The notes beneath the pieces were generated by a model, which saw only the letters and a list, made by a program, of their open reading frames with translations, made no database searches and was not told where the DNA came from. Source: CAYWNA01 sp964459305 (lineage in GTDB: Bacteria > Planctomycetota > Planctomycetia > Pirellulales > Pirellulaceae). From it: 46,870 nt of DNA. The translations under genes were made by a program, and so were the position numbers. Where the stretch lies: contig CAYWNA010000090.1 in the NCBI GenBank assembly GCA_964459305.1, forward strand, positions 1 through 46,870. The letters run 5' to 3'. This document shows, one piece after another, positions 1 to 7,344 of this stretch (the stretch's first letter is position 1; each line of letters opens with the position of its first letter).

Positions 1-72
1 TCACGTTTGCGGTGGCCGTCAACGGCTGGACGTCCGATTCAAAGTGGAAGAGTTGGATGCGACGAAAGGGAA

Positions 73-495
73 ATGATGTTGGTCGTCAACCGACGTATTA
101 GCATACCATTCGGCGAATTCCGGTTCACGTTCGCACGAAGCGGAGGACCGGGTGGGCAGAATGTGAACAAGGTCAACACAAAAGTTACCCTGCACTGGCC
201 GGTCGTTTCGTCGCCTAGCCTGCCCGAGGACGTTCGCGATCGTTTTCGCGCAAAATACGGGCAAAGGATCAACAAGCACGGAGAGCTCGTGATCTACAGC
301 GGGCGATATCGTGACCAGGGACGCAATCTGACCGATTGTCTGACAAAGCTCCGCGAAATGTTGTTGGACGTCGCCCCAGCGCCAAAAAAACGCAAGCCCA
401 CGCGGCCATCACGGGGGGCGAAAGAGCGCCGATTGCGCGAAAAAAAGGCGCGAGCCCAGACGAAACAATCGCGTCGAAAGCCGATGCCGGACTAG
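73..495 (+). CDS. arfB: ArfB-like peptidyl-tRNA hydrolase (RF-1 domain)
   Basis: A 140-residue protein of the class I release-factor catalytic-domain family, the same length as Escherichia coli ArfB (YaeJ). The GGQ motif that enters the peptidyl transferase centre and hydrolyses the ester bond is visible in RSGGPGGQNVNKVNTKV (GGQ at residues 27-29). As in ArfB there is no codon-recognition domain, and the C-terminal third (from about residue 105) is very basic, rich in Lys/Arg; in ArfB this tail occupies the empty mRNA channel of stalled ribosomes. The ATG at 73 was chosen because a purine-rich GAAAGGG lies just upstream; an in-frame TTG at 7 would add 22 residues unlike the family. The expected role is rescue of non-stop ribosomes in the cytoplasm. 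Family assignment is firm; rescue rather than another RF-1-domain role is inferred from length and tail. Confidence 0.9.
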   Translation: MMLVVNRRISIPFGEFRFTFARSGGPGGQNVNKVNTKVTLHWPVVSSPSLPEDVRDRFRAKYGQRINKHGELVIYSGRYRDQGRNLTDCLTKLREMLLDVAPAPKKRKPTRPSRGAKERRLREKKARAQTKQSRRKPMPD

Positions 496-633
496 CTGGG
501 CAGACTACGTCCCTTGCCATCCAAAGAAAAATGCACCCGCCGGCCAAGATCAGTCTTTTCTTCGCGAATAGTGTGTATTCACGGAAAAAAATGCCGATGC
601 GCTAGCGACCGGATATTCTTGGGGGTAAGTGCG

Positions 634-954
634 ATGTTTGGTAAACCGGAGTGGTTCCGCGATAAGAAGACCGGATGCAGGCTCGCGCCGGTCTGTTGGC
701 AGGGTTGGGTCTATGCTGTGGTCTGGGCGGCCGTCGTATTGCTGCCGTTTGTCGCGTTGTTGGCAAACGGACGCGTGCCGGAGGCGTTCATCTGGTTGGC
801 GGTGTCGTCCGGAATGGTCGTGTGGGATGTGCGGCAGATCCTATGCCAGATGCGTACGGCGGTGGCAAAGGACGACGTGCTGTACATTGGCGAGGACGGC
901 GCAGACGACGCGCGACTCGAAACGCGCAAGTATGACCTTCACTTGCGGGCATAG
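634..954 (+). CDS. small membrane protein, unknown function
   Basis: A 106-residue protein with two adjacent hydrophobic segments: about residues 25-45 (WVYAVVWAAVVLLPFVALL) and 50-63 (EAFIWLAVSSGMVVW), followed by an acidic cytoplasmic-looking tail (YIGEDGADDARLETRKYD). The ATG at 634 is preceded by a GGGGG stretch at about 621-625 that could act as a ribosome binding site; upstream in-frame codons encode a Cys/Arg-rich stretch that does not look like protein. Its last 16 bases overlap the end of the oppositely oriented gene that stops at 939. I do not recognise the family. The phase of the hydrophobic segments and the start context support a real gene. Confidence 0.6.
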   Translation: MFGKPEWFRDKKTGCRLAPVCWQGWVYAVVWAAVVLLPFVALLANGRVPEAFIWLAVSSGMVVWDVRQILCQMRTAVAKDDVLYIGEDGADDARLETRKYDLHLRA

Positions 955-1733
955 CGGTCTCGTCCTGATGCCGCCAGAAGTTCTCGCTGGTAGTCCTTGA
1001 AACTTACGGACTGGAAGCTGACGAGGTAGGTTCCGGCGGTCTCCACCCGCTTGCGATCGGTGTTGGTGACCTGCCAGTAGACGCTGTGGTGGCTGCGGAC
1101 GACCAACTTTCTGCCCACCAGACGGTTCTTCGGAGAAATTCTCAGTTCCACTTCCTTTGGAATCAGGCCCGCTTCGGCGATTGCTTTGTTCAACTCGATC
1201 CGGGCAAAAGGCGGTAGGTTACCCGGCCGGGTTGCGTTCAGACGCGCATACCAATCAGCAAAGTTGCGGTAGCCTGACACGGCGGACTCCAACTTCGGCT
1301 TCGCACCCTTCGTTCTGTACGTCATCAGGTCGCTGGACAGAGTCAGACGCCCATTCTCCTCGTCGACGTGGCGCTCGAATTGCGGGTTTGCCGCAAAGGC
1401 AAATACACCACCCACGTCGAGCAATTGTGCTTTCATTGCCGCCGCGTACTCAAGGATCTCCGTCGTGGTCAGCGTGGTTTTTACCTTGCGCTGGCAATCC
1501 AGCAGAACGAATCTTCTATGTGCGGGGTCGAATACCGTAATTTCTTCCGGACCTGCGAGCGGAAAATCGTAAACGAGCCCGCTGGTGAAGATGGTCAGGT
1601 TTTGTGCGATGGGCTCCTTCTGGTTGCCCACATAGATGTCGGTGTCCACCCGAAACTCGTCGGCCCACGCAAAACCCGATATCCAACAACTCAGCATTAG
1701 GCAAATCGCCGGTCGAGTAAGCAGTTGAGGCAT
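939..1733 (-). CDS. secreted protein of unknown function
   Basis: A 264-residue protein with a clear Sec signal peptide (MPQLLTRPAICLMLSCWIS, then a probable cleavage after FAWA before DEF). The mature part is soluble-looking with no transmembrane segment and no cysteine-rich zone; it contains a mixed helix/strand pattern around QRKVKTTLTTTEILEYAAAMKAQL and a basic C-terminus. I do not recognise a catalytic motif. The ATG at 1733 has AAGGA at a proper 7-base spacing; a second ATG at 1742 would overlap that site, so 1733 is preferred. It is divergent from the PDZ protein that starts at 1965, with 231 bases between them that should hold both promoters. Likely periplasmic or extracellular. Confidence 0.7.
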   Translation of the reverse strand: MPQLLTRPAICLMLSCWISGFAWADEFRVDTDIYVGNQKEPIAQNLTIFTSGLVYDFPLAGPEEITVFDPAHRRFVLLDCQRKVKTTLTTTEILEYAAAMKAQLLDVGGVFAFAANPQFERHVDEENGRLTLSSDLMTYRTKGAKPKLESAVSGYRNFADWYARLNATRPGNLPPFARIELNKAIAEAGLIPKEVELRISPKNRLVGRKLVVRSHHSVYWQVTNTDRKRVETAGTYLVSFQSVSFKDYQRELLAASGRDRYARK

Positions 1734-1964
1734 TGCTAGCATCCTTGCCGTGTGGTAGATCAGTCGACATTCTCTCCGGCCCGAAGCGTTGGGAGGCTTT
1801 CGAGCGTGCCTTTGCGCCAGACAGGCTGGAAAGTCTGCTCCAGAGCTGTTTTGCAGCCACCGGGAGAGTACTGGAAAACGCCAGCCGGTGTCCATCGCAA
1901 ACGTCTGGTGTTTGGGCGGGTTTTTGTGGAGAATGCAATTGTGTGAATCTCGGAGACCCTTTTG

Positions 1965-3119
1965 ATGACACTCGGTCGACTAAGACGACTGGTTCCTGTG
2001 TTTATCCTTCTGACGGCCGGCATGAGTTTCTCGGCCGGGACGGCGGCGCCGCCGCGTACGGATGCCGGTGAGGTGGCGGTTACCACTGAACAGATTGAAA
2101 AGTGGGTGAAAGCGCTGGATTCGGAGCGATTCGTCGAGAGAGAAGTGGCCACTGAGAAGCTGATCGCCGCGGGAGCTTCGGCTGTGGGGCCGATCACTAT
2201 AGCCGTGTCTGGCAACAACCTGGAGGTTACGACGCGCGGATTGTACATCCTCCAGGAGCTGGCGTTGAATCTCGAACTGGGGGCGGAAGAGGTAGCCCGT
2301 GCAGCTTTGGAGAGGATCGCTGAGTCCCGCGTGACGTCGGCCGGCCGCCGTGCAGCGGTGATCGTGATGAGGCTGGACGTCGTGCGTCAGGACCGGGCCT
2401 TGGACGAACTGAAACGGCTGGGGGCTGTCGTGACTGCGCGTCCAGCCCACCTCGGTCTGCAAATCATCGGCAGCTATTCGATCACGGTGGGGGATAATTG
2501 GCGCGGCCAGCCGAATGACCTCGCAAGATTACGGTGGCTCCGCGACGTGAGCGAGTTGGCTTTTCGAGGTCCCCGCGTGACCGATGAGTGCTTGAGATTC
2601 GTTTCAGCAGTAAAGGGTCTGTCGAGTCTGACGATCAAGCGAGCAAGCGTCACGGATGGAGGAATCGAATACCTCCGGGGACTCAAGGGCCTGGCAACTC
2701 TAAGCTTATTGTACATCCCGGTCACTGACCGATCGGTGGCTTCGCTGAAAAAGGTGGAAGCCGTACAGATGATACGGATCTACGGCGTGCAGATAAGTGC
2801 AACGGGCGCAGATGAACTGAGACGCGGGCTGGCGGGAACCAAAATCGACTACCGTCCGGGCGGCGCTTTTCTGGGCATCGGCTGCTTAGACGATCAACAA
2901 GGCTGCGTCGTCCAGGAAGTACGCCCGCACACGGCTGCCGAGAAAGGCGACCTGCGGGTCCGGGACGTGATCTATGAATACGAAGGCAAGAAGGTGACCG
3001 ATTTCAAAATCCTTACCGCCAGGATTTCGGACAACAAACCGGGCGACAAGGTCACGATCAAGATCATTCGTGGCAATGAGAAACTCGCCAAGACGATTAC
3101 ATTGGGCGAGTGGGATTAA
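1965..3119 (+). CDS. secreted HEAT/leucine-rich-repeat protein with C-terminal PDZ domain
   Basis: A 384-residue exported protein. Residues 1-27 form a signal peptide (RLVPVFILLTAGMSFSAG). Residues about 45-130 look like HEAT/ARM-type helices (LDSERFVEREVATEKLIAAG is the familiar start of such repeats in planctomycete proteins). Residues about 165-290 hold leucine-rich repeats of the bacterial RNI-like type (LSSLTIKRASVTDGGIEYL, LATLSLLYIPVTDRSVASL). Residues about 298-384 are a PDZ domain (FLGIG, then GDLRVRDVIYEYEGKKV, then GDKVTIKIIRG). No protease domain is present, so it is probably a periplasmic binding or scaffold protein. The ATG at 1965 follows a GGAG at 1952; the TTG one codon earlier is a weaker alternative. 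Confidence 0.85.
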   Translation: MTLGRLRRLVPVFILLTAGMSFSAGTAAPPRTDAGEVAVTTEQIEKWVKALDSERFVEREVATEKLIAAGASAVGPITIAVSGNNLEVTTRGLYILQELALNLELGAEEVARAALERIAESRVTSAGRRAAVIVMRLDVVRQDRALDELKRLGAVVTARPAHLGLQIIGSYSITVGDNWRGQPNDLARLRWLRDVSELAFRGPRVTDECLRFVSAVKGLSSLTIKRASVTDGGIEYLRGLKGLATLSLLYIPVTDRSVASLKKVEAVQMIRIYGVQISATGADELRRGLAGTKIDYRPGGAFLGIGCLDDQQGCVVQEVRPHTAAEKGDLRVRDVIYEYEGKKVTDFKILTARISDNKPGDKVTIKIIRGNEKLAKTITLGEWD

Positions 3120-3203
3120 GTACACATATTGTTGCGTATCGATCTTACGGTCAATTATGGCGAGTGGGGCGCATACCTCATTTCTTCACAAACGCGAGGT
3201 CTC

Positions 3204-4130
3204 GTGACGACGCGGTCAGCACTGGTGGTCCTTCCTGCGATAGGGTTCTTCTTGATTAGTGCTTTGCAGGTGTCGGCCGCTGATGACGTCGATTTCAGCC
3301 GTGACATTCGGCCGATCCTGGTCGAGAAATGCTATTCATGCCATGGCCCCGACGAGGCCAAACGGGAGACGGACATGCGTTTGGATTCGGAGTCCAGCGT
3401 CTTCGCCGAACGAGATCCGCTGATGATCGTTCGCGGCAAGCCGGAAGAAAGCGAGTTGTATCGAAGGCTCACCACGGACGACGAGTTCGAACTGATGCCC
3501 CCGCCGGATTCGCGCAAGATTGTCTCGGACGGGCAGAAGGCATTGTTCAAGAAGTGGATCGAGCAAGGAGCGCCGTGGGCGGAACATTGGGCGTATGCGA
3601 AGTTGGTGAGACCGGCGATACCGAAAACACCGGCTGGCGACTTCGTCCGCAACGAAATCGACCACTTCACCTTGGCACGCATGCAAGCCGAAGGACTCAC
3701 ATCGAACCCTGCGGCCGACCGCATCACCCTGATTCGCCGGCTGAGTTTTGATTTGATCGGGCTACCGCCTACACCCGCCGAGGTTGACGCCTTCGTTCAG
3801 GACAGTTCGCCAGGCGTCTACGAGAAGCTGGTCGATCGGCTACTTGGAAGCAAACACTATGGCGAGCCGATGGCGATCTATTGGTTGGATGCGGCCAGGT
3901 ACGCCGACACGCGACAATGGGTAGACGATCGAATGGAGTGGTTGACTTCTCAGTTTGGCGAGGATGCGCTGCAGACCATGACCGTCGCTATTCCCACAAG
4001 GAAGTTCTTCCCCGATCCCTACGAGCCAAGCGAACCATCTTTGGAGACGCTTCTTGGTCGGATGCGTAACTTAGTCTGGCACATGATTCTATCATTGAGT
4101 GAGCAAAATAATGTGTATTCCCACAATTGA
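3204..4130 (+). CDS. truncated planctomycete cytochrome c (PSCyt1)/DUF1549 protein
   Basis: The 308-residue product has a signal peptide (ALVVLPAIGFFLISALQVSA), then a PSCyt1 haem-binding domain with CYSCH at residues 43-47 inside DIRPILVEKCYSCHGPDEA, then the start of a DUF1549 (PSCyt2) domain from about residue 140 (ADRITLIRRLSFDLIGLPPT, HYGE, WLDAARYADT). Family members normally run 700-1100 residues and finish DUF1549 and then a DUF1553 domain. Here similarity ends shortly after RYADT (about nt 3920), and the last 70 residues look unrelated before the frame closes inside the next gene's start. The GTG at 3204 has GAGG five bases upstream and puts the signal peptide at the N-terminus. The haem domain may still be exported, but the gene looks like a remnant created by deletion or recombination. 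Confidence 0.8.
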   Translation: MTTRSALVVLPAIGFFLISALQVSAADDVDFSRDIRPILVEKCYSCHGPDEAKRETDMRLDSESSVFAERDPLMIVRGKPEESELYRRLTTDDEFELMPPPDSRKIVSDGQKALFKKWIEQGAPWAEHWAYAKLVRPAIPKTPAGDFVRNEIDHFTLARMQAEGLTSNPAADRITLIRRLSFDLIGLPPTPAEVDAFVQDSSPGVYEKLVDRLLGSKHYGEPMAIYWLDAARYADTRQWVDDRMEWLTSQFGEDALQTMTVAIPTRKFFPDPYEPSEPSLETLLGRMRNLVWHMILSLSEQNNVYSHN

Positions 4131-5022
4131 AAACACTTGTGTTGTCGGATCCGGGTTCATGGGTGGCCAAATCGGGCTGCAGTGCGCCGTGCACGGATAC
4201 TCCGTCTGGATGCACGACGTGGCGGAGCTCGCATTGCGACGTTGCGCGGAAGAACAAGCGTTGATGCTCGACGAGCAGATCCAAGCTGGCGTTGTCTCCG
4301 CCGATGGGCGGCAGGCGATTCAAGACCGAATCCGATTCACCACTTCACTCAGCGAAGCTGCTGCCCGCGCCGACTTGGTGATCGAGGCGGTGAAAGAAGA
4401 TCTGGATGTAAAGCGCGACGTGTTTCGTGAGTTGGACGAGACATGTCCGCCGAAAACGATCCTTGCGACCAACAGTTCTTCGGTTCGCGTGTCGCGGATC
4501 GAAACCGCAACGAAGCGTCCAGACAAGGTACTGAACATCCACTTCGTTCAGCCCGTGTGGAAGCATCCGTTCGTCGAATTGATGCGTGGTACGGTGACGT
4601 CCGATGAAACGTTCGAGATGCTGCGCGAGTTCGCCCGCTCGATCGGAGTGATTCCGTTTCGAGTACGGTGTGAGAGCACCGGTTTTATCTTCAACCGCAT
4701 CTGGCGTGCGGTGAAAAAGGAGGCCTTGCGCGTGGTCGATCTCGGTGTTGCGACAGCCGAGGACGTGGACCGCACGTGGATGATTCAAATGGAAACATCA
4801 ATGGGACCCTGCGCACTGATGGACCGGATCGGACTGGATGTGGTTCGTGACATCGAGCAGGTCTACTTCGAGGAATCCGGCGATCCAACCGATGCTCCGC
4901 CAAAGATCTTGTTGGACAAGATCGAAAAAGGGGAGTTGGGCGTAAAGACCGGCAAAGGCTTCTACACCTATCCGGCCCCCGCTTTCGAGTCGTCCGATTT
5001 CTTGCGTGAGGCTTCGCCGTAG
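4111..5022 (+). CDS. 3-hydroxyacyl-CoA dehydrogenase family oxidoreductase
   Basis: A 303-residue NAD-dependent dehydrogenase of the 3-hydroxybutyryl-CoA dehydrogenase/L-gulonate 3-dehydrogenase family (normal length 280-320). The Rossmann dinucleotide motif is VVGSGFMGGQIG near the N-terminus; the NAD-domain serine lies in ATNSSSVRVSRI; the catalytic His is in NIHFVQPVWKHPFVELM; the Asn that binds substrate is in FIFNRIWRAVKKEA; the C-terminal helical domain ends GVKTGKGFYTYP, typical of the family. The ATG at 4111 is used; it overlaps the end of the truncated cytochrome gene by 20 bases, and a GTG at 4099 is an alternative. Whether the substrate is an acyl-CoA or a sugar acid cannot be told from sequence alone; the neighbouring SDR and UlaG-like lactonase genes on the other strand make a sugar acid possible. 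Confidence 0.88.
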   Translation: MCIPTIENTCVVGSGFMGGQIGLQCAVHGYSVWMHDVAELALRRCAEEQALMLDEQIQAGVVSADGRQAIQDRIRFTTSLSEAAARADLVIEAVKEDLDVKRDVFRELDETCPPKTILATNSSSVRVSRIETATKRPDKVLNIHFVQPVWKHPFVELMRGTVTSDETFEMLREFARSIGVIPFRVRCESTGFIFNRIWRAVKKEALRVVDLGVATAEDVDRTWMIQMETSMGPCALMDRIGLDVVRDIEQVYFEESGDPTDAPPKILLDKIEKGELGVKTGKGFYTYPAPAFESSDFLREASP

Positions 5023-5030
5023 CGGCTCCA

Positions 5031-5867
5031 TCAAACGCCAGGCACGTAGCCTTTGCCGAAACGGTTATTCGACTGCTCGCGGAAGTTGGGAAACAGGGAC
5101 ATCAACGAAGTGGTTCCGCCGTCGGCCACCAGCGTCTGTCCGATAATATACTCGGCGTCGTCGGAACAGAGGAAGGCGGCCAGTTTGGCGATGTCCAGCG
5201 GCGTGCCAGCGCGGCCGAGGGGGATTGCATCCTTGGAGGTTTCGCGTGCAACTTCCTCGGTAAACTCCGGAATGGCCTTGTAGTAGTTCTCCACCGTGAC
5301 CCAGCCCGGTGCAATGGCGTTGACGCGAATCCCTTTGTGGGCTAGTTCCACAGCCAGGGTGCGCGTGTATGCGATGATAGCACCTTTGGTTCCGGCGTAG
5401 ACCGAGTGCTCGGGCGCGCCCTGCAGGCCGTGGACTGACGTGAGATTGCAGACGGCCCCTCCGCCGCGAGTGAGCATGTTGCCCGCGATCTCTTGCGTAA
5501 GAAAAAACTGGGATCGGATGTTGACGTTGAACAGCACGTCGAATTGTTCGCGACTTACCTCCAGAAACGGCTTGTTCAACGTGATTCCCGAGTTGTTGAC
5601 CAGGCAGTCGACTCCTCCCAGGAAATCGATGGCTTTGCGGGCCAGCTCGACGACCTCGTCCACCTCGTTGAAATCCGCTTTGAAACACGCCGAGCGCCGC
5701 CCCATCGACAGGATTTCTTCCACAGCGGATTCCGCTCCGGTTGCGCTGTGAGCGTAATGGAGCACGACATCGGCGCCCTGCCGAGCGAACTCCAGGGCGA
5801 TCTCGCGTCCGATTCCTGTACCGGCGCCGGTGACCAAGGCGTTCTTGCCGGTGAGTCTAGCGTTCAT
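5031..5867 (-). CDS. short-chain dehydrogenase/reductase (SDR)
   Basis: A 278-residue classical SDR. Visible elements: cofactor motif TGAGTGIG (residues 13-20), NNSG (91-94, the usual NNAG), catalytic Ser144 (NLTSVHG), Tyr157 and Lys161 (YAGTK), and PGWV after the sixth strand. The acidic/basic pattern after strand 2 is not decisive for NAD versus NADP. It resembles the FabG/glucose 1-dehydrogenase/gluconate 5-dehydrogenase group, so the substrate is an alcohol or sugar, not further resolved. ATG at 5867 is chosen; a GTG two codons upstream is possible. It lies two bases downstream of the UlaG-like gene, so the pair is almost certainly one transcription unit. It converges on the 3-hydroxyacyl-CoA dehydrogenase family gene with eight bases between the stop codons. 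Confidence 0.88.
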   Translation of the reverse strand: MNARLTGKNALVTGAGTGIGREIALEFARQGADVVLHYAHSATGAESAVEEILSMGRRSACFKADFNEVDEVVELARKAIDFLGGVDCLVNNSGITLNKPFLEVSREQFDVLFNVNIRSQFFLTQEIAGNMLTRGGGAVCNLTSVHGLQGAPEHSVYAGTKGAIIAYTRTLAVELAHKGIRVNAIAPGWVTVENYYKAIPEFTEEVARETSKDAIPLGRAGTPLDIAKLAAFLCSDDAEYIIGQTLVADGGTTSLMSLFPNFREQSNNRFGKGYVPGV

Positions 5868-5869
5868 GG

Positions 5870-6679
5870 TCACTTGACCGTTTCGGGGTAAGTGAACGGC
5901 CTGCCGTGTTGGAGCTCGCGGTATCTTTCGCCGATGCCTTCAACGATCAGGTTGGTGCGCAGTAACCGCGGGGGCAGGCTGTTGTCAGGGAACATGTCGT
6001 AATGGCACGGAATGGCCAACTGGACGTCCAGCTCTCTAGCCAACCGCGCCGCTTCGACCGGCCCCATGTTTCGAAATCCTGGGTTGATGACGGAGACCAG
6101 AATATTGGGTTTGTGTGGTCCAACGGCAATGGCCAGCAACTCGTGATACGCCGTATCCCCAGTGAAATAGACGGATGGTCCGCCGTCCGCACTGACAAGA
6201 TAGCCAACATGCGTCAGATCATCGCCACTGTACGGGATCGCAAACGTCGAACGGATCTGGATATCGCCGACGGCATGCGTCCTGTTGGGCCAGGTCATGA
6301 TGATCTGGTCCACAGGCACGCCCAACTCTTCGAGCTTTTCAGCCGTTTCCGCCGGCGCCAGGTAGGGGCCGCTGCCGCCAGCGGCGCGGTAGCCCGCCAG
6401 TGTCTCAGGGTCCAGATGATCGCCGTGGCTGTGCGTCATCGCATAAACATCAACCACCACCATCTCGTCAGCCGATAGAGGCGGCGGAATGAGTCGATCC
6501 AGGTTGAGCCCGTTCCGCTCCCCAATCGCTTTGCCGGAGTTGGAAAGATAGGGGTCGATGACGACGATCTTTCCGCCCGGGCTCTTGATCACGAACCCGC
6601 CCTGTCCCAGCCACCAAAATGTCAGGGAGTTTTCTGGTACGCGGTAACCCCGGAGTTTCTCAGCGGAAAGCGTTTCCAT
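5870..6679 (-). CDS. UlaG-like metallo-beta-lactamase-fold hydrolase
   Basis: A 269-residue metal-dependent hydrolase of the UlaG (L-ascorbate-6-phosphate lactonase) type. The metal-binding HxHxDH is seen as THSHGDHLD (H83, H85, D87, H88); other ligand positions are in YFTGDTAYH and IPCHYDMFP; the N-terminal WWLGQGGFVIKSPGGKIVVID is the family's characteristic first beta-hairpin. No signal peptide, so cytoplasmic. It is the first gene of a two-gene unit with the SDR. Known UlaG opens a sugar-acid lactone ring, which would fit a sugar-acid pathway with the dehydrogenases here; but the family is broad and the true substrate is not shown by the sequence. Confidence 0.85.
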   Translation of the reverse strand: METLSAEKLRGYRVPENSLTFWWLGQGGFVIKSPGGKIVVIDPYLSNSGKAIGERNGLNLDRLIPPPLSADEMVVVDVYAMTHSHGDHLDPETLAGYRAAGGSGPYLAPAETAEKLEELGVPVDQIIMTWPNRTHAVGDIQIRSTFAIPYSGDDLTHVGYLVSADGGPSVYFTGDTAYHELLAIAVGPHKPNILVSVINPGFRNMGPVEAARLARELDVQLAIPCHYDMFPDNSLPPRLLRTNLIVEGIGERYRELQHGRPFTYPETVK

Positions 6680-6762
6680 GTTTGTGTTTCAACCGATTTG
6701 GCTCGTCGTCAGCGGTTGCCGCCAGGCGATTCCGCGCAGAGACACCAGTTGGGCCGGGGACC

Positions 6763-7023
6763 TCAGTTGCCCTTTACGGTCCATTGAAACGTCATCCTGC
6801 TCAAATTGGCGGTCCCTTCCCACCTCTTAGCGTACTTTTCAAGCTCTTCCGTGCTCTTGCCCGTGAATTCTCTCAATGCCTTTGCACCTCGTTCACTGGT
6901 AGTCCCCGTGGCGTCGGCGAAGTGGTCGCCAAGCTTGGCTCGGTCGTCGATGGTCAGGTCTCGGCCGAGCACAGCCTCAGCCACGGATACCAACGCGTCA
7001 AAAATGGATGGTTCGCGTGCCAT
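6763..7023 (-). CDS. small hypothetical protein
   Basis: An 86-residue, hydrophilic, mostly helical protein (SIFDALVSVAEAVLGRDLTI, TSERGAKALREFTGKSTEEL). The ATG at 7023 has an excellent ribosome binding site, AAGGAGA at a 7-base spacing, which makes the gene credible despite its size. No signal peptide, no membrane segment, no cysteine. It is upstream of the UlaG-like gene on the same strand with an 83-base gap, so it could be the first gene of that unit. I do not recognise a family. Confidence 0.6.
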   Translation of the reverse strand: MAREPSIFDALVSVAEAVLGRDLTIDDRAKLGDHFADATGTTSERGAKALREFTGKSTEELEKYAKRWEGTANLSRMTFQWTVKGN

Positions 7024-7344
7024 GGCAAGGGTCTCCTTTCGTTCGGTGGCGCAATTAAGACGACCGGCCTTTGGTTGTCCAAACGCATGTCGTCGCCACC
7101 TTTCTACACGGAAAATCAAGAAAACATTGCTTCCCGTGAGCGTAGTCGATCTGCAACGATCTGTGAAGGCGGCTCGATCTCCTAGGCGTACTTGAAAAAT
7201 GCAGCTTGACGGGTGCCACGGCCGTGTAAGCCGTGAGTCTGCGGGCGATCGAGCACGGCTGACACAGCCGTGGCACGTTTCTCCCGTCGTTCTCGACTTG
7301 GCGCAATACCACTCCTTTGTGCGTATTCACGACGGACCACCGAT
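7024..7344. other. intergenic stretch, no gene seen
   Basis: About 320 bases between the small hypothetical gene and the end of the giant secreted protein gene. It holds the palindromic element at 7213-7276 and presumably the promoter of the gene that starts at 7023. No convincing coding frame was found. Confidence 0.6.
7213..7276. repeat. palindromic repeat (GTGCCACGGC ends)
   Basis: Two 15-base arms, GTGCCACGGCCGTGT at 7213-7227 and ACACAGCCGTGGCAC at 7262-7276, pair with one mismatch. The spacer carries a further small complementary pair (CCGTG at 7231 and CACGG at 7253), so the whole 64-base unit can fold into one long stem. It lies just past the 3' end of the giant gene that stops at 7345, where it could act as a terminator or RNA-stabilising stem. 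It probably belongs to a dispersed family. Confidence 0.65.
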
